Source of the DNA: a virus
Virus record (IMG/VR): IMGVR_UViG_3300007504_000017
Location: 1-50,888 of that record
Length of the DNA stretch: 50,888 bases
Direction: 5' to 3' (one strand)
Shown here: one piece after another, positions 1 to 8,470 of the stretch
Numbering within the stretch: position 1 is the stretch's first letter
How the letters are laid out: every line of letters starts with the position of its first letter
Program-made: the position numbers and the translations under genes
Notes under the pieces: generated by a model
What the model saw: only the letters and a program-made list of their open reading frames with translations
The model's database searches: none
What the model was told of the DNA's origin: nothing

Positions 1-327
1 AGCGCCCTTTGCGTTTGTTTGATCAATACCACTGCGGAGTATCGAAACAAGTGGTAATATAATCGCACCGGTTTTGTCTCGTAGCGGCTTTTTCCTTGCC
101 AAAATTGCGAATCGCTCGCCAGTAGCGAAAATAATGGGAACCCGCTTTATTGCCTTTCTGCGCTTGTAAAAAAGCGGAATTTCTTCATTAAAAAAATTAA
201 ATAAAGCTCTGTCTACATCCTCAATGGTACAAGACGGGATAGAGAAATCCTCAGGGATATCTTCGCTTGAATAACCAAGGTCTAATGAACCGTTCTTGTA
301 AGTAGTCGTATTATAGCGCGTTGGCAT
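1..327 (-). CDS. Tail terminator / proximal sheath-stabiliser, gp15-like (partial, 3' end beyond window)
   Basis: An open frame starts at the ATG at 325-327 and runs off the left edge without a stop, giving 109 visible residues. A GGAG-containing ribosome site lies just upstream, and the start is 14 bases past the stop of the preceding gene. The visible pattern is a short N-terminus, a helical stretch with FNFFNEEIPLFYKRRKAI, then KRVPIIFATGERFAIL and a run with ILPLVSILRSG. This resembles the T4 gp15 layout (basic strand, VPI-YA motif, then a conserved LP-hydrophobic strand). Gp15 caps the tail tube and sheath and joins the tail to the neck. Its place directly after gp13- and gp14-like genes supports the call. 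The family match is from memory of the pattern and not from a search. Confidence 0.6.
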   Translation of the reverse strand, partial: MPTRYNTTTYKNGSLDLGYSSEDIPEDFSIPSCTIEDVDRALFNFFNEEIPLFYKRRKAIKRVPIIFATGERFAILARKKPLRDKTGAIILPLVSILRSGIDQTNAKGA

Positions 328-341
328 TTTTGCTCTCCACC

Positions 342-1025
342 TTAACCATTGTTGTAAGAAATCTCATCATAAAAAGAAGAACTGATTGTTGCGGGATCTC
401 CTTTAGGCGACACCTCCACAGGTGCGGGGCTAGCTGGTAATTCCATTTTCCCTTGCTCAATCAATGCCCTTTTATCTCCCGTTTCGCCAAGCCTATTTTC
501 CGCAAACCCGCGTTGTTGTACAAACGTGTCTTGCACAGCATCAGAGTCTGAATAACCTTCGTCAGTCGGACCGTGCGGATCTTTATTAATTAGGCCTTGA
601 CGCGCTTGTTTTCCTTGTAATTTCACACCCGTCATGTGCTCAACTTCACCATAGATTGTTGACTGCCATTGAAGTTGTGTTATCTCAAAAAATGTCTCGC
701 CGTAGCTGAAATAATCACCCTCTCGGACCTCAATATCCTTGTCTATTAAGTCTCGATAATGGAGATATGCACCGACGATCTGGCCGGAATTTACACCAAA
801 TCTAGTCGTCGTAATTTCTGGAGCATTCCATTCCACCTGAGCACAAATCTCTATGGGCAGATCAAAAACCTTCTCCATCGCTTCTTCGTATACGTCATGA
901 ATTGTTGTTAAGTCTTCTCGTACACGGTAATAGTATATCTTCTGGCCAACGACGTCTTTTATGACCTCCTTGGTGATGTCAGCTATTAAATCGACTTCTC
1001 TTGGAGTTATGAAGAGACGAGCCAT
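342..1025 (-). CDS. Neck protein, gp14-like
   Basis: The product is 227 residues, near T4 gp14 (256). The ATG at 1025 follows a strong AGGAGGG ribosome site and lies 10 bases past the previous stop. Near residue 30 it has IYYYRVREDL, followed by a helical segment. Around residues 100-120 it has the run VREGDYFSYGETFFEITQLQW, which parallels the T4 gp14 pattern of a Lys/Arg-Glu-Gly-Asp turn followed by a strand ending in FEI-x-W/V. The C-terminal 80 residues look disordered and end in SFYDEISYNNG. Gp14 and gp13 form the neck collar that completes the DNA-filled head and accepts the tail. The neighbours (gp13-like before, gp15-like after) support this. Assignment is by pattern and synteny. Confidence 0.6.
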   Translation of the reverse strand: MARLFITPREVDLIADITKEVIKDVVGQKIYYYRVREDLTTIHDVYEEAMEKVFDLPIEICAQVEWNAPEITTTRFGVNSGQIVGAYLHYRDLIDKDIEVREGDYFSYGETFFEITQLQWQSTIYGEVEHMTGVKLQGKQARQGLINKDPHGPTDEGYSDSDAVQDTFVQQRGFAENRLGETGDKRALIEQGKMELPASPAPVEVSPKGDPATISSSFYDEISYNNG

Positions 1026-1035
1026 GCTACCCTCC

Positions 1036-2205
1036 TCATGCTATTATGATCGATTTGCCAGCGGGTATTGGAATCTTCTTAAGCGCTGTCTGTATATTGT
1101 CGGAATCTGCCGCTTGAGCCTCCAATATCTTACTATACGTCAAATTTTCCAATAATTCTTTTAATTGGTCGCGGAGCCTTGTTTGGTCTTCTCGGCCTCG
1201 ACCTATCAAATCAGCGCCATTGAGCTGAAGATCACCAGACGGGATTGGAACGGCAGAGAATTTCGATCTTACCTGTCCTAATAATTCTTCGCACAAGGCT
1301 TTAGCATATTGTCTTACCCATTGGCGTCCTATAGAATTAACATTGTCATAAGTAAAGCGCCCAAATGGAACATTTGAAATATCAGAGACACCGTATATCG
1401 TATCATCTCTAATATCTGGACTAATTGGATTTGGGCTATATGCAATACGTATCCACAGCTTTCCAGGATTATCCCCCGTTGGCTTCGGAAATATCCTTAT
1501 CTTACTACCGATTATTTTATATGAATAATTTGATCTTCGAACTCTATTTGACACACCCATCTGGCCAGCCCGAAGGACATCTTCAAAAACCGGCAAAACG
1601 TAAAATACAGTCTCTGGAGTAAATGATTCAAAACTAAATTCATTGTTTAAATAATTCACAGATGAAGTTGTGTCAAAAAATCTGTAAGCGGCTTGCGGAG
1701 AGAAGTGAAATACTTCTTTTATCCGCATCTTTGTTCGAGGATCGTTCAAGCTACTAGACACCATGAGGTTGCCACCATTGTCTTTTAACGTTTCATAAAT
1801 GTCATAATCTTGAGAACCGGTGTTTAGTGCTATGGACCCTGAGAATTCGTTATACGAACCCCCTACACCGCCCTCCATTGCATAGGGCTCAGCCATCCTT
1901 AGGAGATATTCAAGATTTTGCTTTGGAAACAATCCAGTTACTTCATCACCACTTCCGGTCGGCATACCAAGAAGATTCGGAGTTTGTGAAAGAGCGTTCG
2001 CCTCATTAACAATTCTTCCATATTCTAAGAATGATTCTTCTAAACATGCCCAAATTTGTTTTTTCGTTAATTCGACGCTTAATATATCATCGCCCAACTT
2101 CTGTTTGACAAACGTAATCACAGAATCAGCTTCCGTTTGAAACGCTGTGTCTGTGTCGAAAAAACCGAATGGTGTCGGATTTCTGGTAAAAGCGAAAGTC
2201 GGCAT
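1036..2205 (-). CDS. Neck / head-completion protein, gp13-like
   Basis: The product is 389 residues; T4 gp13 is 309. The ATG at 2205 has an AGGGTG ribosome site and is the first gene after the capsid-gene terminator. Residues 25-65 form a helical segment (ADSVITFVKQKLGDD, then LTKKQIWACLEESFLEYG), a pattern common in phage head-completion and neck proteins. The middle holds strand-rich sequence with aromatic residues, and the C-terminal 60 residues are helical (GREDQTRLRDQLKELLENL). It probably sits at the head vertex between portal and tail. The gp13 label is inferred mostly from position ahead of gp14- and gp15-like genes. It could instead be another type of head-tail connector. Confidence 0.5.
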   Translation of the reverse strand: MPTFAFTRNPTPFGFFDTDTAFQTEADSVITFVKQKLGDDILSVELTKKQIWACLEESFLEYGRIVNEANALSQTPNLLGMPTGSGDEVTGLFPKQNLEYLLRMAEPYAMEGGVGGSYNEFSGSIALNTGSQDYDIYETLKDNGGNLMVSSSLNDPRTKMRIKEVFHFSPQAAYRFFDTTSSVNYLNNEFSFESFTPETVFYVLPVFEDVLRAGQMGVSNRVRRSNYSYKIIGSKIRIFPKPTGDNPGKLWIRIAYSPNPISPDIRDDTIYGVSDISNVPFGRFTYDNVNSIGRQWVRQYAKALCEELLGQVRSKFSAVPIPSGDLQLNGADLIGRGREDQTRLRDQLKELLENLTYSKILEAQAADSDNIQTALKKIPIPAGKSIIIA

Positions 2206-2221
2206 ATCACACCCTGTTCTA

Positions 2222-2253
2222 ACTATAGAACTAGAGCATAAAAATCATGTCAA
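2222..2253 (-). promoter_or_regulatory. Candidate sigma70-like promoter for the neck genes
   Basis: Reading the minus strand, TTGACA (bases 2253-2248) is followed after 17 bases by TTCTATAGT (2230-2222). The -35 box is perfect and the -10 box weak; TATAGT is in the same place with a 20-base spacer. It lies just downstream of the capsid-gene terminator and upstream of the gp13-like start, where a new promoter would be needed. No transcription data are available. Confidence 0.35.
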
Positions 2254-2260
2254 TCACGAT

Positions 2261-2297
2261 GAAATTAAAAAGGCGGGGTCCTCGAAAGGACCCCGCC
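2261..2297 (-). terminator. Strong intrinsic terminator after the capsid gene
   Basis: A perfect 10-bp stem (GGCGGGGTCC at 2272-2281 pairing with GGACCCCGCC at 2288-2297) encloses a 6-base loop. On the minus strand it is followed by TTTTTAATTT. It lies 29 bases past the stop of the major capsid gene, so it ends the head-gene transcript. The loop closure resembles the terminator at 32738-32772. Confidence 0.92.
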
Positions 2298-2325
2298 AGA
2301 TTTTTACGAACGAACTATCTAAACT

Positions 2326-4233
2326 TTAGATTACGTCCATGTTCTGGACAGTCACTGTGCCGTAGAAGTCGTTACGGACCATCTTCTTACCATAGCGAGT
2401 CATCACGCCCTTGCGGGGGGTGAAATCCTCAGGAGCGAAGATAGTGGGAGTAACGATTAGCGGTACATACGGAGCGTACACATACCCAGTCTCCAGATAG
2501 CTACCACCCTTGTACCCAACAAGAATCTTGTTGCGTGGGAAGTAAGGATCCTTATAGACTGTGAAGCGATTGCTAAGCGTACCAACCTTCTCACAACCCA
2601 ACGTCATTCCGCCCGCGACCTGGCCATCACCATCAAGGGTGTAAGCAGGACGATAGAGGACAGAAGCCTCGAGGATAGTAGCAACATCAGGACTTACGAC
2701 CATGAAGTTTGCAGAGCCTCTAAGGGTCTTACGATGGATTTCGTTCGCCACATCGATAACTGTCTCTACAAGAGTCTCGTACCACTCGCGGACTGTACCA
2801 GTAAAGGATGCATGTCCTGCTTGGGTTGAACGATTCTCGACTAGAGCACCAGTCTTCTTGTTGACGAAACGACCGGGCTGACGTGACCAGTAATAAGCTG
2901 TATCGGCTTCTACCAAGAGATCGTTAAGGATCTCACGGTCAATCTCTAGAGCAATCTGCTCGGAGAGGATCTGAGTAAGCTCAACCTCAGCGTCCAGGCT
3001 GTGGTAGGCATTCAGGTCCTGAGCAAGCTCGGGAGACCAACGGGCACGCAACTTACGGGTCTGAGCGACGACTGAGATACTCTCAATCTTGATATCGATC
3101 TCAGGAATCTGAGGCTTCGGTGATGTACCGAAATCAGACTCGAACACCGGCACGACAAGAGTATCGCCAACACCAGATGTAACATCGAGACTATTGCCCT
3201 TCGGATACGAAACGCAGAAGGCCTTCAGGTCTGTGCTACCCAACGCGGTACCAGAAAGTACCATCAACAACGCTGCACCAGAGGTGGATCGCGTGGCCAT
3301 TGGAGCTGCTGTGATTGCACCACCCGCAGAGGATGACGTAATCAGCTGGTTGAGACGACGGATGTTATACACACCCGCTCCGCCCTGGTATATGTCGCCA
3401 GGAACAGCAAGGTCCGTTGAGGTACTGTTGAAACCAGCGGTACCGGTTAGTAACAATGCACATTCCTTAACCGCGGTAGGATCGAAGTCGGAACCCAGTG
3501 CTCCGAGATTGACAGCCAAGAAGCGGAACTTGCCACTCTCGCTATCAACCTTAGTTGTGACCGTAGGATCAAACTGTGCGAAACGACCGTCTGCACCAGC
3601 AGATGCAATCCCGCCGGCAGACGTTGAACGACTCTGTGTAGCAGAACTACCAAGTACGAAGCATGCGTTCGCGACGGTTGTGATGTTACTACGAGCGTGG
3701 ACTCTAGAATAACCAGAGCCAGCAAGGTCATACTGCCCACCGGTACCAAGAGATCCAGACTGGATACCCTTACCTACGGGGTTATTATATATGGACTGAC
3801 CTTTCGTGTAGATCGACTTGGACGATGTACCGATACCTGTGGTAGCCGTACCACCAATGTTGGTGCCATATGTGTAATCCAGATAGAAGAGCAGACCAGA
3901 AGGTAAGCTCATTGGCTGAATTGATACTAGCTCATTCGCAACCAGCCCACCGAAAACTCGGCGTACGATTGGGAATGCGATGTTAGTGAAACCTCGGATG
4001 TCACCAGATGAAGCGGAGGGGCTCATCCCACCACCACCGAGAGTGTTTTGCTCCCGGAGTATCTGACCTGCCTGGTTCTCGAGTAGCTGTGCCATGTTTT
4101 CACGATGGACGCCGTCGAGACCTCGCAGGAGACCGGTCCGAGTCCACTTTTCTGTCAAACGACGTCCATGGCTGCCCATGTGACGCTGACGGATACCTTC
4201 CGTCAGTTGATCGAGTGTGAACTTCTTAGACAT
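2326..4233 (-). CDS. Major capsid protein, gp23-like
   Basis: The product is 635 residues, against 521 for T4 gp23. It forms the hexameric shell of the head. Key marks are the WTRTGLLRGLDG stretch near residue 30, the NMAQLLENQAGQILRE segment ending near residue 61, and NIAFPIVRRVFGGLVANEL at about 84-102 followed by QPM and PSGLLFYLD. The C-terminus has IVTPTIFAPEDF and MTRYGKKMVR. ILRE at about 58-61 fits the L/I-x-E prohead-protease motif, so an N-terminal propeptide is probably removed. Residues about 130-360 are rich in Gly, Ser, Thr and Ala and probably form an enlarged insertion domain on the capsid surface. The ATG at 4233 has AAAGGAG eight bases upstream. The gene looks richer in G and C than its neighbours, as expected for a highly expressed protein. 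Confidence 0.95.
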   Translation of the reverse strand: MSKKFTLDQLTEGIRQRHMGSHGRRLTEKWTRTGLLRGLDGVHRENMAQLLENQAGQILREQNTLGGGGMSPSASSGDIRGFTNIAFPIVRRVFGGLVANELVSIQPMSLPSGLLFYLDYTYGTNIGGTATTGIGTSSKSIYTKGQSIYNNPVGKGIQSGSLGTGGQYDLAGSGYSRVHARSNITTVANACFVLGSSATQSRSTSAGGIASAGADGRFAQFDPTVTTKVDSESGKFRFLAVNLGALGSDFDPTAVKECALLLTGTAGFNSTSTDLAVPGDIYQGGAGVYNIRRLNQLITSSSAGGAITAAPMATRSTSGAALLMVLSGTALGSTDLKAFCVSYPKGNSLDVTSGVGDTLVVPVFESDFGTSPKPQIPEIDIKIESISVVAQTRKLRARWSPELAQDLNAYHSLDAEVELTQILSEQIALEIDREILNDLLVEADTAYYWSRQPGRFVNKKTGALVENRSTQAGHASFTGTVREWYETLVETVIDVANEIHRKTLRGSANFMVVSPDVATILEASVLYRPAYTLDGDGQVAGGMTLGCEKVGTLSNRFTVYKDPYFPRNKILVGYKGGSYLETGYVYAPYVPLIVTPTIFAPEDFTPRKGVMTRYGKKMVRNDFYGTVTVQNMDVI

Positions 4234-4260
4234 GTTTTTTTCTCCTTTAGAAAGTAGCGT

Positions 4261-6027
4261 CTATTTGGTGTCGATGCCAGCAAGAACTGCCCAACGATCC
4301 TGGTGCTCAGCACCCTCTGCGACGCTACCTGCGCTGCGAGTGGGTCTGGATGCGGAACCGAGAACTCTTCTCCCTGACGATCCCTCGGATAGGGACCTTC
4401 TCTTAAGTGAGCGAGTCAAGCTGTCATAAACAAGCTTGGCTTCTCTAATGGTCTTGGCACTATCTAAAGCCTCGACAATGGCACGCTGCTGCTTCGAACT
4501 TACATTACGATTTTGCATCAGTTTATTCACATAAAGCAATTTTGCGTTAAAAAGATTCATTTCGGAAAGCTTACGCTTAAGAACTTTGTTCTCAACTGTA
4601 ACCTTCCGGGATACGGATTGTGTGCGTCGGCCGGATGAGCGTCTCTGAGCTGCTGCTCTACGACGACTTTCGGCTACGCGGCGGCGACGAGCTGCTCTAC
4701 GACGACGATAGGATTCCGGCATTGCATCACCAGCAGGAACCGGGGGACCAACCTCAGGTGTCGGAACACCAGGATCACCAAGCTCATCAGCCAGTGCGTT
4801 AATAAGGTCATCCTCATCAACATCAAGAATAACGTCACCTTCATCATCTCCACCGTGTGCAAGCGCTGGATCGGCGGCAGCTGCTCTGCCAACTTCCTGC
4901 TCCTGGAGACGACGGGCACGGAGGCGTCGAAGTTCACGCTTAAGCATGCGGGGGTCAATCTCATAAACCTCACCGAGGTCTCCAAGATCTTCCTCACCCT
5001 CGAGGCCTTCTTCGTCCTCAAGTCCTTCTTCGTCTTCAACTTCACCCTCAGGTTCGACAACAACGTCTAATCCGAGTGCTACGCCAAGGTCTTCTATTGC
5101 AGTTTGAGCGGCGTCTAGTTCGACCTCACCCTCCACTGCTTCCTCGTCAGCAACTCCTTCATCTCCAAGAGCTGCTTCATCTCCTTCGAGATCATCGAGG
5201 TCCTCTTCTGCTAGGAAGAGGTCCATTTCATCTAGTTCTTCCATGCCATCTCCAGCCTCGAATAGACGGTTGAAAATGGCGCGGCTGCGTCGGTCAGTCA
5301 TTTGTTTCATCTCCTTTAAAGTTTCGAAAAGTACAAGACGAACCTTTTTCTCATTGTTGTTAGGGATAACTATTGACTCCCTACGCAAATTGATCATTTC
5401 GTCTAAAAGTTTTGTATATGACTTTTTAATTACAGCGCGTTGCCTTCGGGACAATCGACGATATTCGACCCCCTCCAACAATGCATCCATTCTCTTAACC
5501 TTCCGTCGAAGCTGTATATTTCTCTCAATCAGCTTATTTACGTTGGAAGACTTAGAGTTATTGCGTTTCATCTTTCGCCTGGATGAAACGCTCTCTCGTG
5601 AGAGAGAAGAATTTTCGGAAACGCTTACGTTCACGTCTCCTTGAGCATTTACGACGACAGAAGCATCATTGTCGAGTTCGACATCATCCTCATCGTCAAC
5701 TAATTCATCGGGAGCCATTAATTCTAGCTCCATTTGATCAAGGGGGTCGACAGCGACATCATCAATGGCAGGAAGCGCTTCCACTTCCCCTACATCAACG
5801 GCAACGTCGTCAACCACAGCATCTACGACATCATCCGCTAGCGGGCTGTCGTCTTCTAATTCATCAATTTCTAAATCATCTGGCTGCTCAGACAACAATT
5901 GAGCTTCTACCATCGCTTGAATTTTCGGGGTAAGAGCTTCTATAATCTTATTCTTAGCGTTCTGCTCGGCCATAGCTTTAAGCTGCTGGGCCTCCTGAAT
6001 CGCTTCCATGTAGAGATTTGTTGACAT
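4261..6027 (-). CDS. Prohead core scaffold protein, gp22-like
   Basis: The product is 588 residues, about twice T4 gp22 (269). The N-terminal helix EAIQEAQQLKAMAEQNAKNK followed by IIEALTPKIQAMVEAQLL is typical of gp22 scaffolds. Very acidic stretches follow (about 50-130, 255-345, 385-420), separated by two basic helical regions (about 150-250 and 435-550), including an Arg-rich run near 435-470. Sites of the form L/I-x-E followed by Ala or Gly (IIEA, LLEG, LFEA, IVEA) suggest repeated cutting by the prohead protease, as in T4. The C-terminal region (NAKLLYVNKLMQNR, REAKLVYDSLTRSL) is probably the shell-contacting part. It lies between the protease block and the capsid gene, as in T4. The ribosome site is weak. 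Confidence 0.85.
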   Translation of the reverse strand: MSTNLYMEAIQEAQQLKAMAEQNAKNKIIEALTPKIQAMVEAQLLSEQPDDLEIDELEDDSPLADDVVDAVVDDVAVDVGEVEALPAIDDVAVDPLDQMELELMAPDELVDDEDDVELDNDASVVVNAQGDVNVSVSENSSLSRESVSSRRKMKRNNSKSSNVNKLIERNIQLRRKVKRMDALLEGVEYRRLSRRQRAVIKKSYTKLLDEMINLRRESIVIPNNNEKKVRLVLFETLKEMKQMTDRRSRAIFNRLFEAGDGMEELDEMDLFLAEEDLDDLEGDEAALGDEGVADEEAVEGEVELDAAQTAIEDLGVALGLDVVVEPEGEVEDEEGLEDEEGLEGEEDLGDLGEVYEIDPRMLKRELRRLRARRLQEQEVGRAAAADPALAHGGDDEGDVILDVDEDDLINALADELGDPGVPTPEVGPPVPAGDAMPESYRRRRAARRRRVAESRRRAAAQRRSSGRRTQSVSRKVTVENKVLKRKLSEMNLFNAKLLYVNKLMQNRNVSSKQQRAIVEALDSAKTIREAKLVYDSLTRSLKRRSLSEGSSGRRVLGSASRPTRSAGSVAEGAEHQDRWAVLAGIDTK

Positions 6028-6087
6028 TATATTATCCCGTAACGCACATTCTAAATATGCAATTAAAACGAATATTCCTATTCTGCA

Positions 6088-6663
6088 TCACTCAATTTCC
6101 TCTTCTTGTCTAATAATATCACCAATTACTTTTCGAAGTTTCACGATTGTTGGATCTTCGCCGTCTTCAATCTCAGAAAATTTTACAGTATCGCCTGATG
6201 TAACTGGAGCTTGAGACCACCCTCGATATGTACCAGTTCTAGAATATTGGCCTGGATTATATGCAGCCGGTGTGTTTACGCCGCCGCCGCCCTGCAGGCG
6301 GTTTTTATACATACTCGGGAAAGGAACCATCCCTGAACCAGCTGCCTCTATATTCAAACCGGAATCGGGACCAACTCTTCGGTTACCACCCTGAAATGCA
6401 AAACGATCGGCTGCTCGCCCACTTAGCGAATCAGTCGAGTCAGCAGTACCGCGCATTTTATTTAAGACTCTTTTTATAAGGTCTTCATCCTCAATAAACA
6501 TTTCATCATCAAAAGAAACAGGCTCAGCGTACGGAAAATTTCCGCCCTTTACTCTTTGTTTGTGAAAACGATCCGAGCTTCGACCGTAGCCAGCGTCTCT
6601 TTTAGCATCATAACTACGTCCCGGACGTAAACCTATGCTTGTCGGGTTATCGGGACTGCTCAT
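6088..6663 (-). CDS. Unknown protein in head-assembly block
   Basis: The product is 191 residues and I do not recognise it. The first 120 residues are rich in Gly, Arg, Ser and Asp and look disordered. A short acidic-then-helical patch (FIEDEDLIKRVLNKMRG) lies near residues 55-72. The last 30 residues form a probable helix with VKLRKVIGDIIRQEEE. The ATG at 6663 is 6 bases past the previous stop and has no clear ribosome site, so it may be translationally coupled. Position between protease and scaffold suggests a minor head, core or internal protein; that is inference only. Confidence 0.7.
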   Translation of the reverse strand: MSSPDNPTSIGLRPGRSYDAKRDAGYGRSSDRFHKQRVKGGNFPYAEPVSFDDEMFIEDEDLIKRVLNKMRGTADSTDSLSGRAADRFAFQGGNRRVGPDSGLNIEAAGSGMVPFPSMYKNRLQGGGGVNTPAAYNPGQYSRTGTYRGWSQAPVTSGDTVKFSEIEDGEDPTIVKLRKVIGDIIRQEEEIE

Positions 6664-6669
6664 TATAAA

Positions 6670-7146
6670 TCAGGGACTCGGTGCCTTACCCATCACGTAA
6701 TCGCCCAATGTCATGGTCGATTGCGCGGCGGAAGATTCCGCTGGAGTAAGTTGAGAACCAACACCAGAACCCCATTGATCATTCGGCGTCTGGCCAAAAC
6801 CATCAGGCGGATCGGCCTGGTCAGCAGGATTCATACTACCGGGTCCAGGAGAAACAGGGTTCGGTACCCATGGAGAAGCAGGCAGACCGCCACCTCCTTT
6901 TTCGACGTCGCCATAATCAGGTGCTTCAGTATAATCGCGTTCGAATACTCCGAAAGTGTGACCAGCATCGTTTACTTCACCGTCTAATAGCAAAGCCTGG
7001 CCTTGTTCTGTCACGCCATCGTCAGTTAAATCACCGAGATAAATTGGAGACGCAGGAAAACTAGCTTGAATTGTCGTTGTGTCGGCGCTGCCTAAATCAG
7101 CGACAGTCACAACAGCTTCTACCATATTTTGCTTGTGGGAAGGCAT
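6670..7146 (-). CDS. Unknown small protein in head-assembly block
   Basis: The product is 158 residues and is not recognised. The N-terminal half is strand-like (VEAVVTVADLGSADTTTIQ) and the middle is rich in Gly and Pro (roughly residues 83-125). It ends in a Ser/Ala/Thr-rich tail. There are no Cys residues, membrane segments or signal peptide. The ATG at 7146 has AAAGGAAC upstream. It may be a minor capsid or core component, judged only by its neighbours. Confidence 0.65.
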   Translation of the reverse strand: MPSHKQNMVEAVVTVADLGSADTTTIQASFPASPIYLGDLTDDGVTEQGQALLLDGEVNDAGHTFGVFERDYTEAPDYGDVEKGGGGLPASPWVPNPVSPGPGSMNPADQADPPDGFGQTPNDQWGSGVGSQLTPAESSAAQSTMTLGDYVMGKAPSP

Positions 7147-7160
7147 TTTTTATAGTTCCT

Positions 7161-7433
7161 TTATAGTTTCTTTAGAATTTTACGACGCAATCTTGTACGA
7201 CGTTCGTGGACTTGCTTGAGCTTCGTGTACAGACGACGCTCATGAATTTTAAGAGCTTTCATCCAGTCGATATCAGACTCAAGAGAATCAGCGTACTCAT
7301 CGCCCTCTACCTCTTCAGCCTTTACTTTCTCAGGGTCTTCCACTCCAGTCTCTAATGTTTCTCGAATTCTTCTTTTTTCTTGAAGCACAAGCTTCTTGAG
7401 AAGAGCGGGTGTAAGTTTTGTAGGTCTTGCCAT
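7161..7433 (-). CDS. Small helical charged protein
   Basis: The product is 90 residues and almost entirely charged helix. An N-terminal basic segment (LTPALLKKLVLQEKRRIRE) is followed by an acidic centre (VEGDEYADSLESDIDW) and a strongly basic C-terminus (ERRTRLRRKILKKL). A coiled coil is likely. The ATG at 7433 follows a strong GGAGG site. This alternating charge pattern would suit a prohead core or DNA-associated internal protein, similar in kind to the small T4 core proteins gp67 and gp68, but there is no specific sequence match I can name. Confidence 0.7.
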   Translation of the reverse strand: MARPTKLTPALLKKLVLQEKRRIRETLETGVEDPEKVKAEEVEGDEYADSLESDIDWMKALKIHERRLYTKLKQVHERRTRLRRKILKKL

Positions 7434-7481
7434 TTGAATCCTCCGGAATAATATTACTTATTTCGCTCAATTAGTTTGTTA

Positions 7482-7913
7482 TCATTTTTTAGGCGAATCA
7501 CTAAAAGCTAGCGTTGCCCAATTCTGTGCTGCTCCACCGAAAAGATCAGTGGGATCGTTATTAGCTACTATTCTCGTCGCGGTATCACCACGACCAACAG
7601 GCGCGCCTTGTTCGGCTTCAGCTTGCTCCTGTAACGTCGTCGCGGCAGTGTCTTCAAAAATTGCAGCCATTATCGGATCACTAGTGATATTTTGCACATC
7701 GATCGGTCGTCGTGGGGGAAGAGTATCGTATTTCAAATTATCCAATGCAGGTCGGGAAACCTTTTGCTTCTTGACAGTTTTCCTCGATCTCTCTACCAGC
7801 TTTGCCGATCGATCTTCGTTTAAAGAGTCCTCTGTTCCTGTTGCTTCCAAGAGAATCTCAAATAAACACTCTTTTACCAGCGTTTTCAAAGTTGAACGTG
7901 ATACCTTAGCCAT
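7482..7913 (-). CDS. Small head-block protein with possible protease-cleaved N-terminus
   Basis: The product is 143 residues. It opens with a basic amphipathic helix, STLKTLVKECLFEILLEATG, which ends in LLEA, a fit to the L/I-x-E prohead-protease motif. After a basic linker come a conserved-looking stretch around residues 70-100 (DPIMAAIFEDTAATTLQEQ) and a C-terminal FGGAAQNWATLAFSDSP. The ATG overlaps the preceding stop by one base (TAATG), indicating coupled translation with the gene at 7913-8470. It is plausibly a cleaved head or core protein; no family was identified. Confidence 0.7.
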   Translation of the reverse strand: MAKVSRSTLKTLVKECLFEILLEATGTEDSLNEDRSAKLVERSRKTVKKQKVSRPALDNLKYDTLPPRRPIDVQNITSDPIMAAIFEDTAATTLQEQAEAEQGAPVGRGDTATRIVANNDPTDLFGGAAQNWATLAFSDSPKK

Positions 7914-8470
7914 TACCCAATCCCATGATAACCAGAAGAGCCCGTTAGACTAAGCTGGTCCCGAGATATGCCTGTCAGGCCAGCAATAATTGTAAAACCG
8001 CATGCGCCGGCGCTGGTGTCTGACCTTAAGAAAAGATCGGTACAAGCCAGTTCAAACCGAACGCTAGGTGCGCCCACAATTCCAGCACCCGCTGCAGTCC
8101 CACCAGCATTTGGCCCAACAACGAAATAATTCTTGTGGGTGTTTTGCTGATCAGCAGCTGAGGGCGCCGGTTGTGGTGTCACATATTTTTCTGTTCCATT
8201 CGTCTGTATTTCTCCGGTGGGAACTGATCCTGTAACCGCACCAAGACCGTTAACACCGTTTTGCGAAAATCCAACACGTAAATTCCCAGAAGTTGCGTCA
8301 GAACCACTAACTGCTATTTGAAACCATCGAGTCACACGAGGAAAACTAATTTGTACAACGTTCCCCGAAGCTGTGCACTCATCGTCTGCTGATGACGTAA
8401 CGTACGGTGTTCCACTTACTTGATATGCTGATGCATGTCCTAAACCTGGGCTCGGCCAATTAGAGCTCAT
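7913..8470 (-). CDS. Beta-rich structural protein, candidate capsid decoration protein
   Basis: The product is 185 residues from the ATG at 8470. A GTG nine bases further upstream would add three residues, but GGGGTGAA sits about 5 bases before the ATG and fits better. It begins with MSSNWPSPGLGHASAYQVSG, then has strand-like sequence with VVQISFPRVTRWFQIAVSG and FELACTDLFLRSD, and is rich in Gly, Ser, Thr and Ala with almost no charged helix. It overlaps the end of the protease gene by 11 bases. Composition and location suggest a virion surface or head protein. This is inference from context. Confidence 0.65.
   Translation of the reverse strand: MSSNWPSPGLGHASAYQVSGTPYVTSSADDECTASGNVVQISFPRVTRWFQIAVSGSDATSGNLRVGFSQNGVNGLGAVTGSVPTGEIQTNGTEKYVTPQPAPSAADQQNTHKNYFVVGPNAGGTAAGAGIVGAPSVRFELACTDLFLRSDTSAGACGFTIIAGLTGISRDQLSLTGSSGYHGIG

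Noticed and set aside
3194-3712. 172-residue plus-strand open frame
   Set aside because: It is antisense to the well-supported major capsid gene, and a shadow of its codon bias.
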